A program made the translations under genes and the position numbers. A stretch of 64,000 nt of DNA from Erwinia sp. (GTDB lineage Bacteria > Pseudomonadota > Gammaproteobacteria > Enterobacterales > Enterobacteriaceae): positions 62,001 to 126,000 of the forward strand of contig OZ024667.1 of assembly GCA_964016415.1 (NCBI GenBank), in the 5' to 3' direction. This document shows positions 44,701-54,892 of the stretch, one piece after another (within the stretch, counting starts at the first letter, position 1; each line of letters starts with the position of its first letter). The notes under the pieces are model-generated. The model ran no database searches and was not told where the DNA came from. It worked only from the letters and a program-made list of their open reading frames with translations.

Positions 44701-47700
44701 GGTGCGTGATGCCGGCGGTGAACTGAGCCGTTTCACATTCCGCGCGACGGTGAAAAATACCAGTGCGAACGAAGAAGTTGCGGGCATGCCGGTGTACTGG
44801 TCACTGCAGACGGGCGATCCGGCGAAAGTGACGCTGCAGAGCAGCAGTGACGTGACGGATGAAAACGGTGTGGCGACCCTGACGGTTATCAGTAAAGGTG
44901 CCGTGGTCAGTGACGTGCGCCCGGCGGCCTCGACCGGGGTAGCGGTGGCGACACCGGCTGACCGTGCGGTGGCTTTTGTGGCGAACCCGCTGAGCGGGAA
45001 AGTGGCGAGTGTCACACTGATGCAGGAGAACAGTCAGACGGTGACAGAGAAGGTGGCGAACGGCAGTAACAGCTTCACCTGGCAGGTGAGCCTCACCGAT
45101 GCTGACGGTAACCCGCTGGCGGGTGTGACGCCGGCGGTGACGCTGACCCCTGAGGGTGCGCCGGTTACGGTCACTGTCGGGAAGAGTGATGCCTCCGGGA
45201 TGGCAGAGGTGAAAGTCACCAGCAGCAGTAAGGCGGTGAAGGATATCAGGCTGACGGTGTCCCATAACGGCAGCTCGCTCGACAGCGCTGAGCCGGTCAG
45301 TTTTACCGCAGACAGCAGCTCGGCACGGGTGACGAATGTCAGCAGCACGCTGACTGACCTGACCCAGGTGCCGGCGGGTACACGGGTGCCGGTGGTGGTC
45401 ACAGTGAAAGATGCGGGCGGAAACCTGGCTCAGGGCATTGCGGTTGCTGTCTCAGCGACCGCCGACAGCAGTGCTGAGGTTAAGATTTACCGCTCAGAGA
45501 GTGATGATGACGCGCCTTCAGCGGCAGACCTGACCAGCAACGATAACGGTGAGGTGACAGTGTATGTCACCAGTACCCGGATGCAGGCGGTGACGGTAAC
45601 AGCGACAGTGAGTGCAGCCGACAACAACAACACGCTGCAGGTTACTTTTGTGGCTGACCGCGCCACGGCAGCAGTGCGTCTGCTGAACTGGGTGCACAGT
45701 GTCGAAGGCAGTGGCAGTGTCAGTGATTCACAACCGGTGACGCTGAGTCAGTCTCTGACGGCAGACGTGGATACGCTGAGTCTGAAGGCCTCTGTGACAG
45801 ATACCTATGGTAACCCGGTAGCCGCCTATCCGGTGGCATTTACCGCTACGCGGGGGGTGTTCAGCCCTGACAGCGACTGGCAGACTGGCACTGACGGTAA
45901 GGTGACCGCCGTGCTCTCAGGGAAGAGTGCGGGCAGTACCACCGTGTCAGTAAAAGCGAAGAATAACGCACAGGATGCGGGACAGCAGATTAAAGCGACC
46001 TTTATCGCGAATGCCGCGACAGCGCGCGTGGTGTCACTGGGACTGGCGAATAACACGGTAACCCGTGTGACGGCGGTGGTGAACAATGCAGTGACGCTGC
46101 AGGTGCAGGTGGCTGATGCGAACAATAATCCGGTGAGCAGTGCGGTGAACCTGACGCTGGATGATGAGGCGGTGGCACGCTTCAGTAACGATTTGCGGGA
46201 AATGACGGTGGCGGCAGACAGCTTCACGGAGGCAGGCAAAGCGACGCTGAGTCTTAACAGCAGCGCAGCGGGAGAATCGACCGTCACGGCGGCGACCGAG
46301 ACGGTTCCGTCAGTGACCCGGAGCATTGTGGTGGAGTATCTGAGCGATGTGGAAACGGCAAAAGTGACGTCTGTGACACAGTCGGCCGGTCCGCTGACGG
46401 GACACCGTGGCGAGAGCACCGGTTCACTGCTGTCGGCGGTGATAAAAGATGCGGACGGCGGTCCGCTGTCACTTGCTGTACTGGGCGATGACTTTACCGT
46501 GACCTGGAGTATACCGGCAGACAGTAAAGCGTTCCTGGTCAGTGATGCCAGCGCGGTGAGTAATACCGATGAAGCGAAAGCGCGGAAAACACTGGCAGTC
46601 AAAGGCAAAGAGGGCTGGCCGGTGACGCTGCGCAGTGAGAAGGCGGATGAGTCGGTGGTGGTGACCGCCACCGTCATCAACAACAAAGGTGACAAGAGTA
46701 CGGTGAAGACGACGGTGACGTTCAGTGCCAACCCGAACTTCCCGGTGATAAGCGGGCTGACACTGACTCCGCCTGACGGGGTGAGTGTTCCGGTGGCCGG
46801 CATAGACAGAGTGAAGGTCTCGGGGGTGCTGAAAGACAAGTACGATAACCCCCTGAAAAAAACTGCGCTCAGCGTGTCTGCGAACAACAGTGCGGTGGTG
46901 GGTACCGGTGTCGTTACCAACGACAGGGGCGAGTTCACGACAACGCTGGACAGTACCAAAGCCGGTCTGATTACGGTGACGGCGTCTTCGGGTGCGGAAG
47001 TGAAGACGGCAGGGATAACCTTTACCGGAAATAAAGCGACGGCACAGGTTGCGCTGTCACCGGTGGGTAATGAAGTGGCCGCCGGCGGCCCGGGTGTCAC
47101 GATGACCGTGACCGTGAAAGATGCAAACGAAAATCCGCTTGATATGGCGGTAACTCTGGAGGCGAATAACGGCGGCACGCTGAGCCTCAGCAGCGTGGAA
47201 ACGAGCGGCGGCAGTGCGACAGTGCAGCTGAGCAGCCAGAACATCGCTCAGGTCACCGTGAAGGCGACGCTGACGGCGGACAACAGTAAGACCGCGAGTC
47301 AGACAGTCACTTTTGTGGCCAGTGACAGTATGGCCCATGTGTCATTGCTGAGAGCAGATGCTACCACCGTAACGGCCGGTCAGCGTGTGGGTCTGACGGT
47401 GACGACCAGCAAAGGAGGTGTGGCACAGGGTAATGTGAGCGTCAGTCTGAGCAACGCCGGCGTGGCCGGTAATGTGAAGTTCTATGCTGACAGTACCGGC
47501 ACCACGGAGCTGAGCGGACGTACGGTGACCACCGGTGCGGATGGCACAGCGAAGGTGTGGGTCAGTGCACAAGTGGCCGGGACCGAGACACTGACGGCGA
47601 GCTCCGGGCTTCCTGCGCAGGACACCAGTAATACGGTGACCCTGACGGTGAACGCCGACAGTACCCGTCCGTCATCGGATGCGACGCAGACAGTGCTGAG

Positions 47701-50700
47701 TGTCGACAAATCCAGTGCGGTGGCAGACGGTGTCGATGCGATTGCGGTGACGGTGACCGTGAGGGACATCTACGGCAACCTGCTGAAGCAGCTGCCTGTC
47801 ACGCTGAGCAGTACGCTGGGTACGCTGACGGGGGGAAGCAACAGTGGCAGCAGCCTGTCGCTGACCACCGATGATAACGGCAAAGCGACCGCGACACTGA
47901 AGAGCACCAGTGACGGTGATGCAACGCTGACGCTGTCGGGGGTCCGCACAGGTCAGACCGTGGTGCTGGCGACGAAGAAGGTGGTGTTTGCTCAGGCCAG
48001 GGTGACCTCGCTGACGCTGAACGGCACTGCTGCTGAGGTGCAAAGCACAGCGGGTGCAGAAGTCACACTGGCAGCAACGGTGCAGGCGAACAATGCGCAG
48101 AAACCACTGCTGGATGGTGTGCTGGTGACCTTTACTGTCACCAATGCTGAGGGAACAGTCGTGACACCGAAACCGACCGCGACGAGTGATTCCTCGGGTG
48201 TGGCCTCAGTGAAGCTGACACCACAGAAAAAAGGGAAATACACCATAACAGCCACCACCACTTCGGACAGCACCGGTAAGACACAGGTCCTCGATGTCCG
48301 GGCGAGTGATGCTAACGGGAAAATGAGCCTGGCAGAGAGTCAGGCAGTGACAGCCGGTGCGTACACCAGGCTTGTGGTGACCACGGCTGACAATAATGAC
48401 AATACCGTGGGTAAAGCAGTGACGTTCAGTGCGCCGGCAGACTCGACAGCGGCGTTCTACACGAAAGCAGAGGATGATACTTACACGCTACTGAGCAGTA
48501 ATCAGCTGCAGACCGGTATTGCCAGCGGCTCGGCGGGGCACGGCAGTGCATCTGACACCGGTCAGGCAGAGGTGTATGTGCGTGTCACCAAAGCCGGGAG
48601 CGTTACCGTGACGGCAAAAGCAGGCACGGATAACAATATCAAGGCGTCGGCAGTCCTGACCGTCGGTGCTGCAGACGCGGTGGCACCGGCGTCAGTGCTG
48701 CTGAGCGGTAACATCACTGAAAAAACCGCGAACGGTACGGATACATTTGAGTACAAGGCGACACTGAAGGATGAATTTGGTAACCGGGTAAGTACGGCAG
48801 GAAAAACGGTCACCTGGAAGGCAAGCTGGCAGAACGGAAGCGAAACGCAAATCCTGGCATCACCGGATATTGATACCGATCCAACCGGTATATCGACATT
48901 CGGGCTGACCAGCCTGGTGAAAGCGAAAGACATCACTGTCACGGCAACCTTTGGTACGACGGAGAATAAAACCCTGACGGCGAAAAACAGTCAGGGTAAC
49001 GAAGTCAAAGTGACCTTCCTGGCAAACGCGACGAATGCCAGGGTAAGGGCGCTTGCCACCACGGCGACATCGCCGGTTGTCGGAACCCGTGTTCCGGTGA
49101 CAGTGTCGGTGCGTGACGGGGCTGCTGCAGGGAGTAATCCGGTGGCCGCTCAGGTGACAGTGGGTGTCAAAAGCGGAACAGCAGCGCAGGTTGTCTTCTA
49201 CAAGGCTGCCAGCGGAGATCCTGTACTGCCTGACAATCAGGTGACCACGGATGAAGAGACGGGTGATGCAACCTTCTATGTCTGGAGCAGCAAAGCGGAG
49301 ACGCTGACGCTGGAAGGATATACGAGTCAGAATCCGGCAATCAAGCCAACCCTGGCGATTGACTGGCAAGCCGATGAGGCCAGTGCGCGGGTTACCGGCA
49401 TGAAGACAGAGTCGGTGCCGGCTGACGGAAAAGTCGTGGGTGAAGGCGTGAAAGTGACGCTGAACACGGTGGACCAGTATGGTAACCCGCTAGCAGCGAC
49501 AGTGACGCTTTCTGAAAAAGACAGCCTGGAGAAAGTGAGTTTCTACAGTGATGCTGCGCTGAGTAACAAAATTACCACTCTGATAACGGCGAAACCGACC
49601 GGCAGCACTGTTTATCAGGGGGAGTTTTATGTGACCAGCACGAAGGCACAGACTATCACCGTCCAGGGTAAGGCCGGTAAAAACAAGGAGACAGGTACGG
49701 ACTATCAGGCAGCAATAACATTTATTGCGACTACTCCGGCACAGGCAAAATCAGGTATTGAAACCAGCAAGACTGCATATACCGCGGGTGAAGAGATGAC
49801 GGTGAAGGTGACGCTGAAGGATACCTATGAAAATGTGGTGACCGGACAGGAGGGTTCTCTGAGCGATACGGTAGTGACGGTGCCTAATGCCACGGTGAAG
49901 GCAGACAGCGCCTGGAAAGAGAACAGCGACGGCACCTACAGCCGCACCTATATTGCCAGCAGGGTGGGCAGCAGCCTGACCGCGTCGGTGAAACTGAGCG
50001 GCTGGACGGCGGCGGTCTCATCGTCGGCCTACGCCATCACCCAGGGCAGCGTGGTGCAGGCGGGGGCGAAAATTGCCACCGACGAAAGCAACTACGTGGC
50101 CGGCACCGAGATGACGGTGACGGTGACGCTGAAAGACGGTCAGGGCAACGCGGTGACCGGGCAGGAGGCGGCGCTGACGGCGGAGGGCACCACCTTGACG
50201 GTGGCCAACGCCACGGCGAAGTCGGACAGCGCCTGGTCAGACAACAGCGACGGCACCTACAGCCGCACCTATATTGCCAACACGGTGGGCAGCAACCTGA
50301 CCGCATCGGTGAAACTGACGGGCTGGACGGCGGCGGCTGAGTCGGTGGCCTACGCCATTACTCAGGGCAGCGTGGTTGAGGCGGGGGCGAAAATTGCCAC
50401 CGACAAGTCACGGTACACGGTGAATAATGAAATGACGGTGACGGTAACGCTGAAAGACAGCCAGGGCAACGGGGTGACCGGGCAGGTGTCGGCGCTGACG
50501 GCGGAAGGCACCACCTTAACGGTGGCCAACGCCACGGCGAAGGCGGAAAGCGTCTGGTTGGATAACAGCAACGGCACCTACAGCCGCACGTACATTGCGA
50601 AAATCACAGGCGCGAGCCTTAAGGCTTCGGTGAAACTGACTGGCTGGACGACTGCATCTGAATCGGTTGCCTATATGATTTCCGGAGATGAATCCACCGC

Positions 50701-51406
50701 CAGGGTGTCAGGCGTTATTTTGAGTAACACGGAATCTAAAACAACGCTTTCCGGCACATTTATTTTTAAAGCGCAATTATCTGACGAAGATGGCAATGTT
50801 GTATATTCTGCTGGAAAACAGATCAAGTGGTCTCATGACGGACCGACCGGAATTAATCTGTCATCGGCAACCTCGGATACCGACGCATTCGGTGTTGCGG
50901 TGGTTACCCTCAGTTCTTCTAGTACTGTGGCTGACGATATTACGGTAAGCGCGCAGTACGGCAGCACGGACAAAAAGGATGCCATAAGGAAAGTATCATT
51001 CTATACAACAGAGACGGGAAAACCAGCTGACTCATCTGTATTCGGTTGTGAGTATGTGGATAATGCGCTGAAGAGTATGAGTGAGGGGCTGCTTTACATC
51101 GTAAACAAGAATGGAAATTGGGTGCCAGGTGTCTGTCTTCCAACCGCATCTGACTCGAACAAGAGTAAAAAGGTTTATATAAAACAGCAGTCTGCTTACC
51201 GTACCTATGTCAAGGTCGGCTCCGGCAACATAGACAAAAGCCTGTGGATAAAATTACAGACAGGTGATTACAGGGAGTACACCAGTAACGGAGTTGAATG
51301 GACTGAACGAATTATCACGAAGACCGACTCAACGAAAAATGCTTTTTGCGGTGAAGGCGAAGGATACTGTTATAATAACGGAATATACCCGAATTTTACT
51401 GATTAA
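41765..51406 (+). CDS. Giant inverse autotransporter adhesin (intimin/invasin family)
   Basis: A 3213-residue outer-membrane adhesin. Signal peptide: residues 1 to about 38 (AYLLLFIQLFLPLSAGFS...AQAA). A periplasmic linker follows, then the 12-strand inverse-autotransporter barrel (about 145-440: ASVGYARSIGENLVNQQIND, NLGVGYRQYEDGWMWGVNSF, RATAGVSYTPFPLMTLKGQK). An Ig-like domain (LTAEATDNEGNLSNQAVMWI) and roughly 20 bacterial Ig-like repeats of about 100 residues follow, each ending near F.AD..TARV. Three nearly identical repeats lie at about 2660-2975. The C-terminal domain has two Cys pairs (FGCEYVD...PGVCLP; FCGEGEGYCY). GAGGTG six bases before 41765 fixes the start. Confidence 0.93.
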   Translation: MNTDVSQCHARIRRATAYLLLFIQLFLPLSAGFSGMAQAAQENDIPDVMAGLQALMNDTSPPATPVTLPQVPTVSPVPAKPQTVLQAPSPDSIMQWHETQRAMNTPLQHTTGVALPALGSPEGSHAAPDNSLAQGLSRTGELLSSDDITRASVGYARSIGENLVNQQINDWLSLYGKARVQLGSDGRVDADFLLPLRDAPDSLLFAQAGMRNTDERNITNLGVGYRQYEDGWMWGVNSFYDYDLTGDNARLGTGVELWRDYLKLAANGYYRLTDWHQSALHAMRDYDERPANGFDVRLEGYLPAWPQLGFFTRYEQYFGQGVSLADSASVDSLKNNPSRATAGVSYTPFPLMTLKGQKSVGDSSETRVDVAFTYRLGVPLRMQLDGAAVDLMRSLAGNRYDFVDRNYNIVMQYRKQQLISISLPESLQAEAAETVPVSLTVNKAKYGVKRVSWQAPELEARGGKLVVSSLTGISLTLPPYLAENGTDGPQRYRLTAEATDNEGNLSNQAVMWINVTPSLQTISRIALSQDTPVVADEQQNYSVTALLRDEKNTPLADKVVTFTVLAAQSSRSTTGSEPAVSDLSRVTLRTAGGESGQSVSVTSDAAGQAVITAVSSQAGRVRLKAAMLNGNSAVTELTFKADATTARVASLVLTEDGAVADGKSLNQAVATVTDAQGNALSGMTPVAVADNNAQVATPLTATDSRGQTTVSFSSVKSGASTLTVALNGSQQQVTGQFIADITTAKIATLVQDSTGEKLADGSDAHQVTVSVVDGNENPLANAPVTIALPAGVSVAAVSRSAVLRSSTQMLTDAQGQLAVTLTSTVAGTHTVTFSINGDQREAQVAFRADASTARVTSLTLQRENNELITVKEASGDNHFLYTATVADAQGNPVPGVTVEAQADSDRVTASGGVSGENGEAVVTLSHQFRTAAGVMVSARTTGGASSVVVAADQRVSFTADRTTAQVSQVVLEGSITEQPVRDAGGELSRFTFRATVKNTSANEEVAGMPVYWSLQTGDPAKVTLQSSSDVTDENGVATLTVISKGAVVSDVRPAASTGVAVATPADRAVAFVANPLSGKVASVTLMQENSQTVTEKVANGSNSFTWQVSLTDADGNPLAGVTPAVTLTPEGAPVTVTVGKSDASGMAEVKVTSSSKAVKDIRLTVSHNGSSLDSAEPVSFTADSSSARVTNVSSTLTDLTQVPAGTRVPVVVTVKDAGGNLAQGIAVAVSATADSSAEVKIYRSESDDDAPSAADLTSNDNGEVTVYVTSTRMQAVTVTATVSAADNNNTLQVTFVADRATAAVRLLNWVHSVEGSGSVSDSQPVTLSQSLTADVDTLSLKASVTDTYGNPVAAYPVAFTATRGVFSPDSDWQTGTDGKVTAVLSGKSAGSTTVSVKAKNNAQDAGQQIKATFIANAATARVVSLGLANNTVTRVTAVVNNAVTLQVQVADANNNPVSSAVNLTLDDEAVARFSNDLREMTVAADSFTEAGKATLSLNSSAAGESTVTAATETVPSVTRSIVVEYLSDVETAKVTSVTQSAGPLTGHRGESTGSLLSAVIKDADGGPLSLAVLGDDFTVTWSIPADSKAFLVSDASAVSNTDEAKARKTLAVKGKEGWPVTLRSEKADESVVVTATVINNKGDKSTVKTTVTFSANPNFPVISGLTLTPPDGVSVPVAGIDRVKVSGVLKDKYDNPLKKTALSVSANNSAVVGTGVVTNDRGEFTTTLDSTKAGLITVTASSGAEVKTAGITFTGNKATAQVALSPVGNEVAAGGPGVTMTVTVKDANENPLDMAVTLEANNGGTLSLSSVETSGGSATVQLSSQNIAQVTVKATLTADNSKTASQTVTFVASDSMAHVSLLRADATTVTAGQRVGLTVTTSKGGVAQGNVSVSLSNAGVAGNVKFYADSTGTTELSGRTVTTGADGTAKVWVSAQVAGTETLTASSGLPAQDTSNTVTLTVNADSTRPSSDATQTVLSVDKSSAVADGVDAIAVTVTVRDIYGNLLKQLPVTLSSTLGTLTGGSNSGSSLSLTTDDNGKATATLKSTSDGDATLTLSGVRTGQTVVLATKKVVFAQARVTSLTLNGTAAEVQSTAGAEVTLAATVQANNAQKPLLDGVLVTFTVTNAEGTVVTPKPTATSDSSGVASVKLTPQKKGKYTITATTTSDSTGKTQVLDVRASDANGKMSLAESQAVTAGAYTRLVVTTADNNDNTVGKAVTFSAPADSTAAFYTKAEDDTYTLLSSNQLQTGIASGSAGHGSASDTGQAEVYVRVTKAGSVTVTAKAGTDNNIKASAVLTVGAADAVAPASVLLSGNITEKTANGTDTFEYKATLKDEFGNRVSTAGKTVTWKASWQNGSETQILASPDIDTDPTGISTFGLTSLVKAKDITVTATFGTTENKTLTAKNSQGNEVKVTFLANATNARVRALATTATSPVVGTRVPVTVSVRDGAAAGSNPVAAQVTVGVKSGTAAQVVFYKAASGDPVLPDNQVTTDEETGDATFYVWSSKAETLTLEGYTSQNPAIKPTLAIDWQADEASARVTGMKTESVPADGKVVGEGVKVTLNTVDQYGNPLAATVTLSEKDSLEKVSFYSDAALSNKITTLITAKPTGSTVYQGEFYVTSTKAQTITVQGKAGKNKETGTDYQAAITFIATTPAQAKSGIETSKTAYTAGEEMTVKVTLKDTYENVVTGQEGSLSDTVVTVPNATVKADSAWKENSDGTYSRTYIASRVGSSLTASVKLSGWTAAVSSSAYAITQGSVVQAGAKIATDESNYVAGTEMTVTVTLKDGQGNAVTGQEAALTAEGTTLTVANATAKSDSAWSDNSDGTYSRTYIANTVGSNLTASVKLTGWTAAAESVAYAITQGSVVEAGAKIATDKSRYTVNNEMTVTVTLKDSQGNGVTGQVSALTAEGTTLTVANATAKAESVWLDNSNGTYSRTYIAKITGASLKASVKLTGWTTASESVAYMISGDESTARVSGVILSNTESKTTLSGTFIFKAQLSDEDGNVVYSAGKQIKWSHDGPTGINLSSATSDTDAFGVAVVTLSSSSTVADDITVSAQYGSTDKKDAIRKVSFYTTETGKPADSSVFGCEYVDNALKSMSEGLLYIVNKNGNWVPGVCLPTASDSNKSKKVYIKQQSAYRTYVKVGSGNIDKSLWIKLQTGDYREYTSNGVEWTERIITKTDSTKNAFCGEGEGYCYNNGIYPNFTD
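49737..50690 (+). repeat. Three near-identical tandem repeats in the adhesin gene
   Basis: Units of about 310 bp encode TAGEEMTVKVTLKDTYENVV / VAGTEMTVTVTLKDGQGNAV / VNNEMTVTVTLKDSQGNGV, NSDGTYSRTYIA in all three, and SVKL(S/T)GWT. High DNA similarity (for example AGCGACGGCACCTACAGCCG in two units) shows recent duplication, unlike the diverged repeats before them. Copy number should vary by recombination. Confidence 0.85.
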
Positions 51407-51684
51407 GGCCGTTTCCGGGGAGAGGGGACTCTTTCTCCGCCGGAAGCTCATTCGTTCGAACAATAAATTTGATTAATATTTATGTTTAAAAAAAGGGGGG
51501 GATGAAAAAAATAATAATGACAGTGTATCTGGGAATTTCGTTTCCGAAGGTTGCCGCGTCGGAGGTTTTAGTGCCGGCGCGGCTGCGGGGATACTGAACG
51601 GAAATACAAAGGAGCTGGTTTATAGGTGTATTAGCTCAAACATGATCTGACAGTTACCGGTTATTTATACAGGTGTCTGTCAGA
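51407..51684. other. Short stretch after the adhesin gene
   Basis: It contains a 31-codon frame at 51502-51597 (MKKIIMTVYLGISFPKVAAS) after GGGGGGG that looks like a degraded signal-peptide start. ATCTGACAG and CTGTCAGAT (about 51645-51686) form a hairpin at the IS481 end. No functional gene is supported. Confidence 0.45.
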
Positions 51685-52654
51685 TTACATCTGGCTTAAA
51701 TTTTTCTCAGCCCAGATGCGTTTTCCATCAAGTAATGTTTCCATTGGCGTCCGGCCACAACACATTTTACCCTGATGGGTTCGCTCATTATTATAGTGAA
51801 CCAGCCATTCATCAAGATCCGATTGTAATGTATCGAGTTCTCCATACAGTTTTTTGCGGAACGCTACCTGATAAAACTCCTGTAATATCGTCCTGTGGAA
51901 CCGTTCGCAGATGCCGTTGGTCTGTGGCGACATCGCTTTGGTTTTCGTGTGGTCGATATCATTTATTGCCAGATAAAGCTGATAATCATGCTGCTCGACT
52001 TTGCCACAGTACTCTGTGCCTCTGTCAGTCAGTATTCTCAACACAGGCAGTCCCTGAGATACGTAGAACGGCAACACACGATCATTCAACAGGTCGGCCG
52101 CTGTAATCGGTGTTTTCGTGACATACAGCTTGCAGTGAGCGACCTTTGAGTAGGTATCCACGAACGTCTGCTGATAAATACGTCCGACCCCTTTCAGGTT
52201 TCCCACGTAGAACGTGTCCTGAGACCCCAGATAACCCGGATGAGCGGTTTCAATTTCGCCACAGGCCTCGTCATCACTGGCTTTACGTTCCAGTGCGGCG
52301 ATCTGGCTGTCAGTCAGTTCGATACCCTCACGGGCCACTTTTCTTCCAGAGCTTTAAGGCGCTTTTTGAAATTCTCAAGGTTGTGGCGCAGCCAGACAGA
52401 ACGGACACCGCTTCCAGAGATCAAAACGCCCTGTTTACGTAGCTCATTGCTGGTTCGGTGCTGACCATGAGCAGGGAACGCAACAGCATAATCAGTAACG
52501 GCCTATTCAGTTGCCTCGTCAGTACGATTTTTGAGATTGGGAGCGCGTCGGCTGCGATTAATCAGCGCGTCCACACCGCCTTCATCGGCCAGTTCGCGAT
52601 AGCGATAAAACGTATCACGGGAGACGCCCATGATTTTACAGGTTTTAGAGACGT
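51685..52654 (-). pseudogene. IS481-family transposase, damaged and 5'-truncated
   Basis: It reads VSKTCKIMGVSRDTFYRYRE (HTH), then CAG-to-TAG at 52503-52505 in EATE(Q)AVTDYA, then LRKQGVLISGSGVRSVWLRH, a lost A near 52338 (ALEEK then VAREG), then the DDE core QTFVDTYSKVAHCKLYVTKT, RILTDRGTEYCGKVEQHDYQ, QTNGICERFHRTILQEFYQV. The first part of the gene is cut at 52654 by the next element. IS481 enzymes are normally about 350 residues. Confidence 0.85.
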
Positions 52655-52727
52655 TGTAGTGGCATAGTTAATTTGGCCACCTGAATAGAGGTGATATCAT
52701 CGCCTCATAGTCAAAACAGGTGACATT

Positions 52728-53902
<1,175 letters not shown>

Positions 53903-53910
53903 CCACTACA

Positions 53911-54078
53911 CTTCGCGCCCCCATTGAATTTGGAGACAGGCTCTCGGATGATACTGCTCTTCGGAAGTTGATTAACGAGGCAGTAAAGAAGTTTGATATA
54001 AAGCTTAACGAAACGATGTTGAAAATTCATTGCAATGCGCCTGCCTATAAGCATATTAACCTGGAATTACTTGATTAA
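53911..54078 (+). pseudogene. 3' end of an unknown gene, cut by IS3
   Basis: The frame after the element reads APIEFGDRLSDDTALRKLIN, EAVKKFDIKLNETMLKIHCN, APAYKHINLELLD and stops at 54078. It looks like the C-terminus of a real protein, but no family is recognised. A terminator follows. Confidence 0.5.
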
Positions 54079-54087
54079 TTTAACAGA

Positions 54088-54106
54088 GGGAGGAAAACCT
54101 CCCTTT
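54088..54106. terminator. Bidirectional terminator between convergent gene remnants
   Basis: GGGAGG (54088-54093), loop AAAA, CCTCCC (54098-54103), then TTTAT. It lies between the fragment ending at 54078 and the convergent gene ending at 54105. Confidence 0.7.
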
Positions 54107-54467
54107 ATAGTTCTTCGAAAGTAACGAACTGTAGTTTCCAGCCGCCGTTGACCATAATTCAGTTTTCAATAAACCCGATATGCGCGGTATCATCGTCACT
54201 ATCTAATGCTGCTTTACCAGATACGCATGCAATACCTTTGAATTCCCGTATTTCAACATCATACTCCCTTCTCGTTAACGACAAGTTCTTTTGTTCTGCA
54301 GAACGCATGTTTACCTTGCGTAACTGGTGTTTCTTATAAATCACTTTCTGGCCATTGGTGGATATAAACCATTCAGTCTCGAGATAGTCCAGCTGATCGA
54401 CGTTACCGGTATAAAATGCGTTATACCATTCCTTACGCATCAAATTTAAGTCAGTCTTGAAGCTCAT
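54105..54467 (-). pseudogene. DUF4440/SnoaL-like protein with premature stop
   Basis: It starts at 54467 (MSFKTDLNLMRKEWYNAFYT) and reads KQ...LTRREYDVEIREFKGIAC, VSGKAALDSDDDTAHIGFIE, N, then TGA at 54161-54159. The same frame continues IMVNGGWKLQFVTFEEL to a TAA at 54105. Relatives have W at the TGA position followed by xxxNGxWKLQ, so one TGG-to-TGA change truncated it. The fold is the small NTF2-like (DUF4440) type; function unknown. Confidence 0.7.
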
Positions 54468-54556
54468 ATTATTTTCCTCAGGTCTAATTCCTCTTCAATT
54501 TTTTCAGCAGCGCCCCGTAGTGACAGAATTGCGTCGTCGATAGCCATATTATAAAT

Positions 54557-54697
54557 TCACGGAATGAGTTTCCTGAGCAATTCATCTAGCAGGGCTTCAG
54601 ATTCAAATTGGCCAAGGTGAAGATCATGTTCAGTCATCATGTGTGCGGTGATTGTTTGTGTAAGTTCGTTATAAATATCTTTACTTAATTCTGGCAT
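54557..54697 (-). CDS. Small acidic protein, 46 aa
   Basis: A 46-codon frame (MPELSKDIYNELTQTITAHM, ending LLDELLRKLIP) with AAGGAAAT upstream on the minus strand. Helical and acidic; no family is recognised. It precedes the DUF4440-like gene in the same direction. Confidence 0.5.
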   Translation of the reverse strand: MPELSKDIYNELTQTITAHMMTEHDLHLGQFESEALLDELLRKLIP

Positions 54698-54743
54698 AAC
54701 TATATTTCCTTCTCCGCTATTGACCGCATTTGCTGTATATTTA

Positions 54744-54781
54744 GGGGGCTGAAGCCCAATGGAACTAAAACGTACGCTAAG
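54744..54781 (+). repeat. Tn3-family 38-bp inverted repeat, second Tn1000-like end
   Basis: It begins GGGGGCTGAAGCCCAATG and ends ACGTACGCTAAG, 38 bases, matching the end at 36041-36078 at most positions and in the same orientation. No Tn3-family gene lies next to it, so it is a scar or an unrelated one-ended remnant. Confidence 0.75.
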
Positions 54782-54892
54782 AGCGTAACGTTATGTTTTG
54801 TCAGTTTTAAGTACACACCGACCTGACGTCAGGATAAAGATCAAGTCGAGACTAATACAAATTGGAGTATGCCCGCTCCCATATCTGGTTCG

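Noticed and set aside
45826..47244. A 472-codon minus-strand open frame inside the adhesin gene
   Set aside because: It is antisense to a clearly coding repeat-rich gene; its Val/Ser/Thr-rich composition mirrors the codon usage of the sense strand and no start signal is present.
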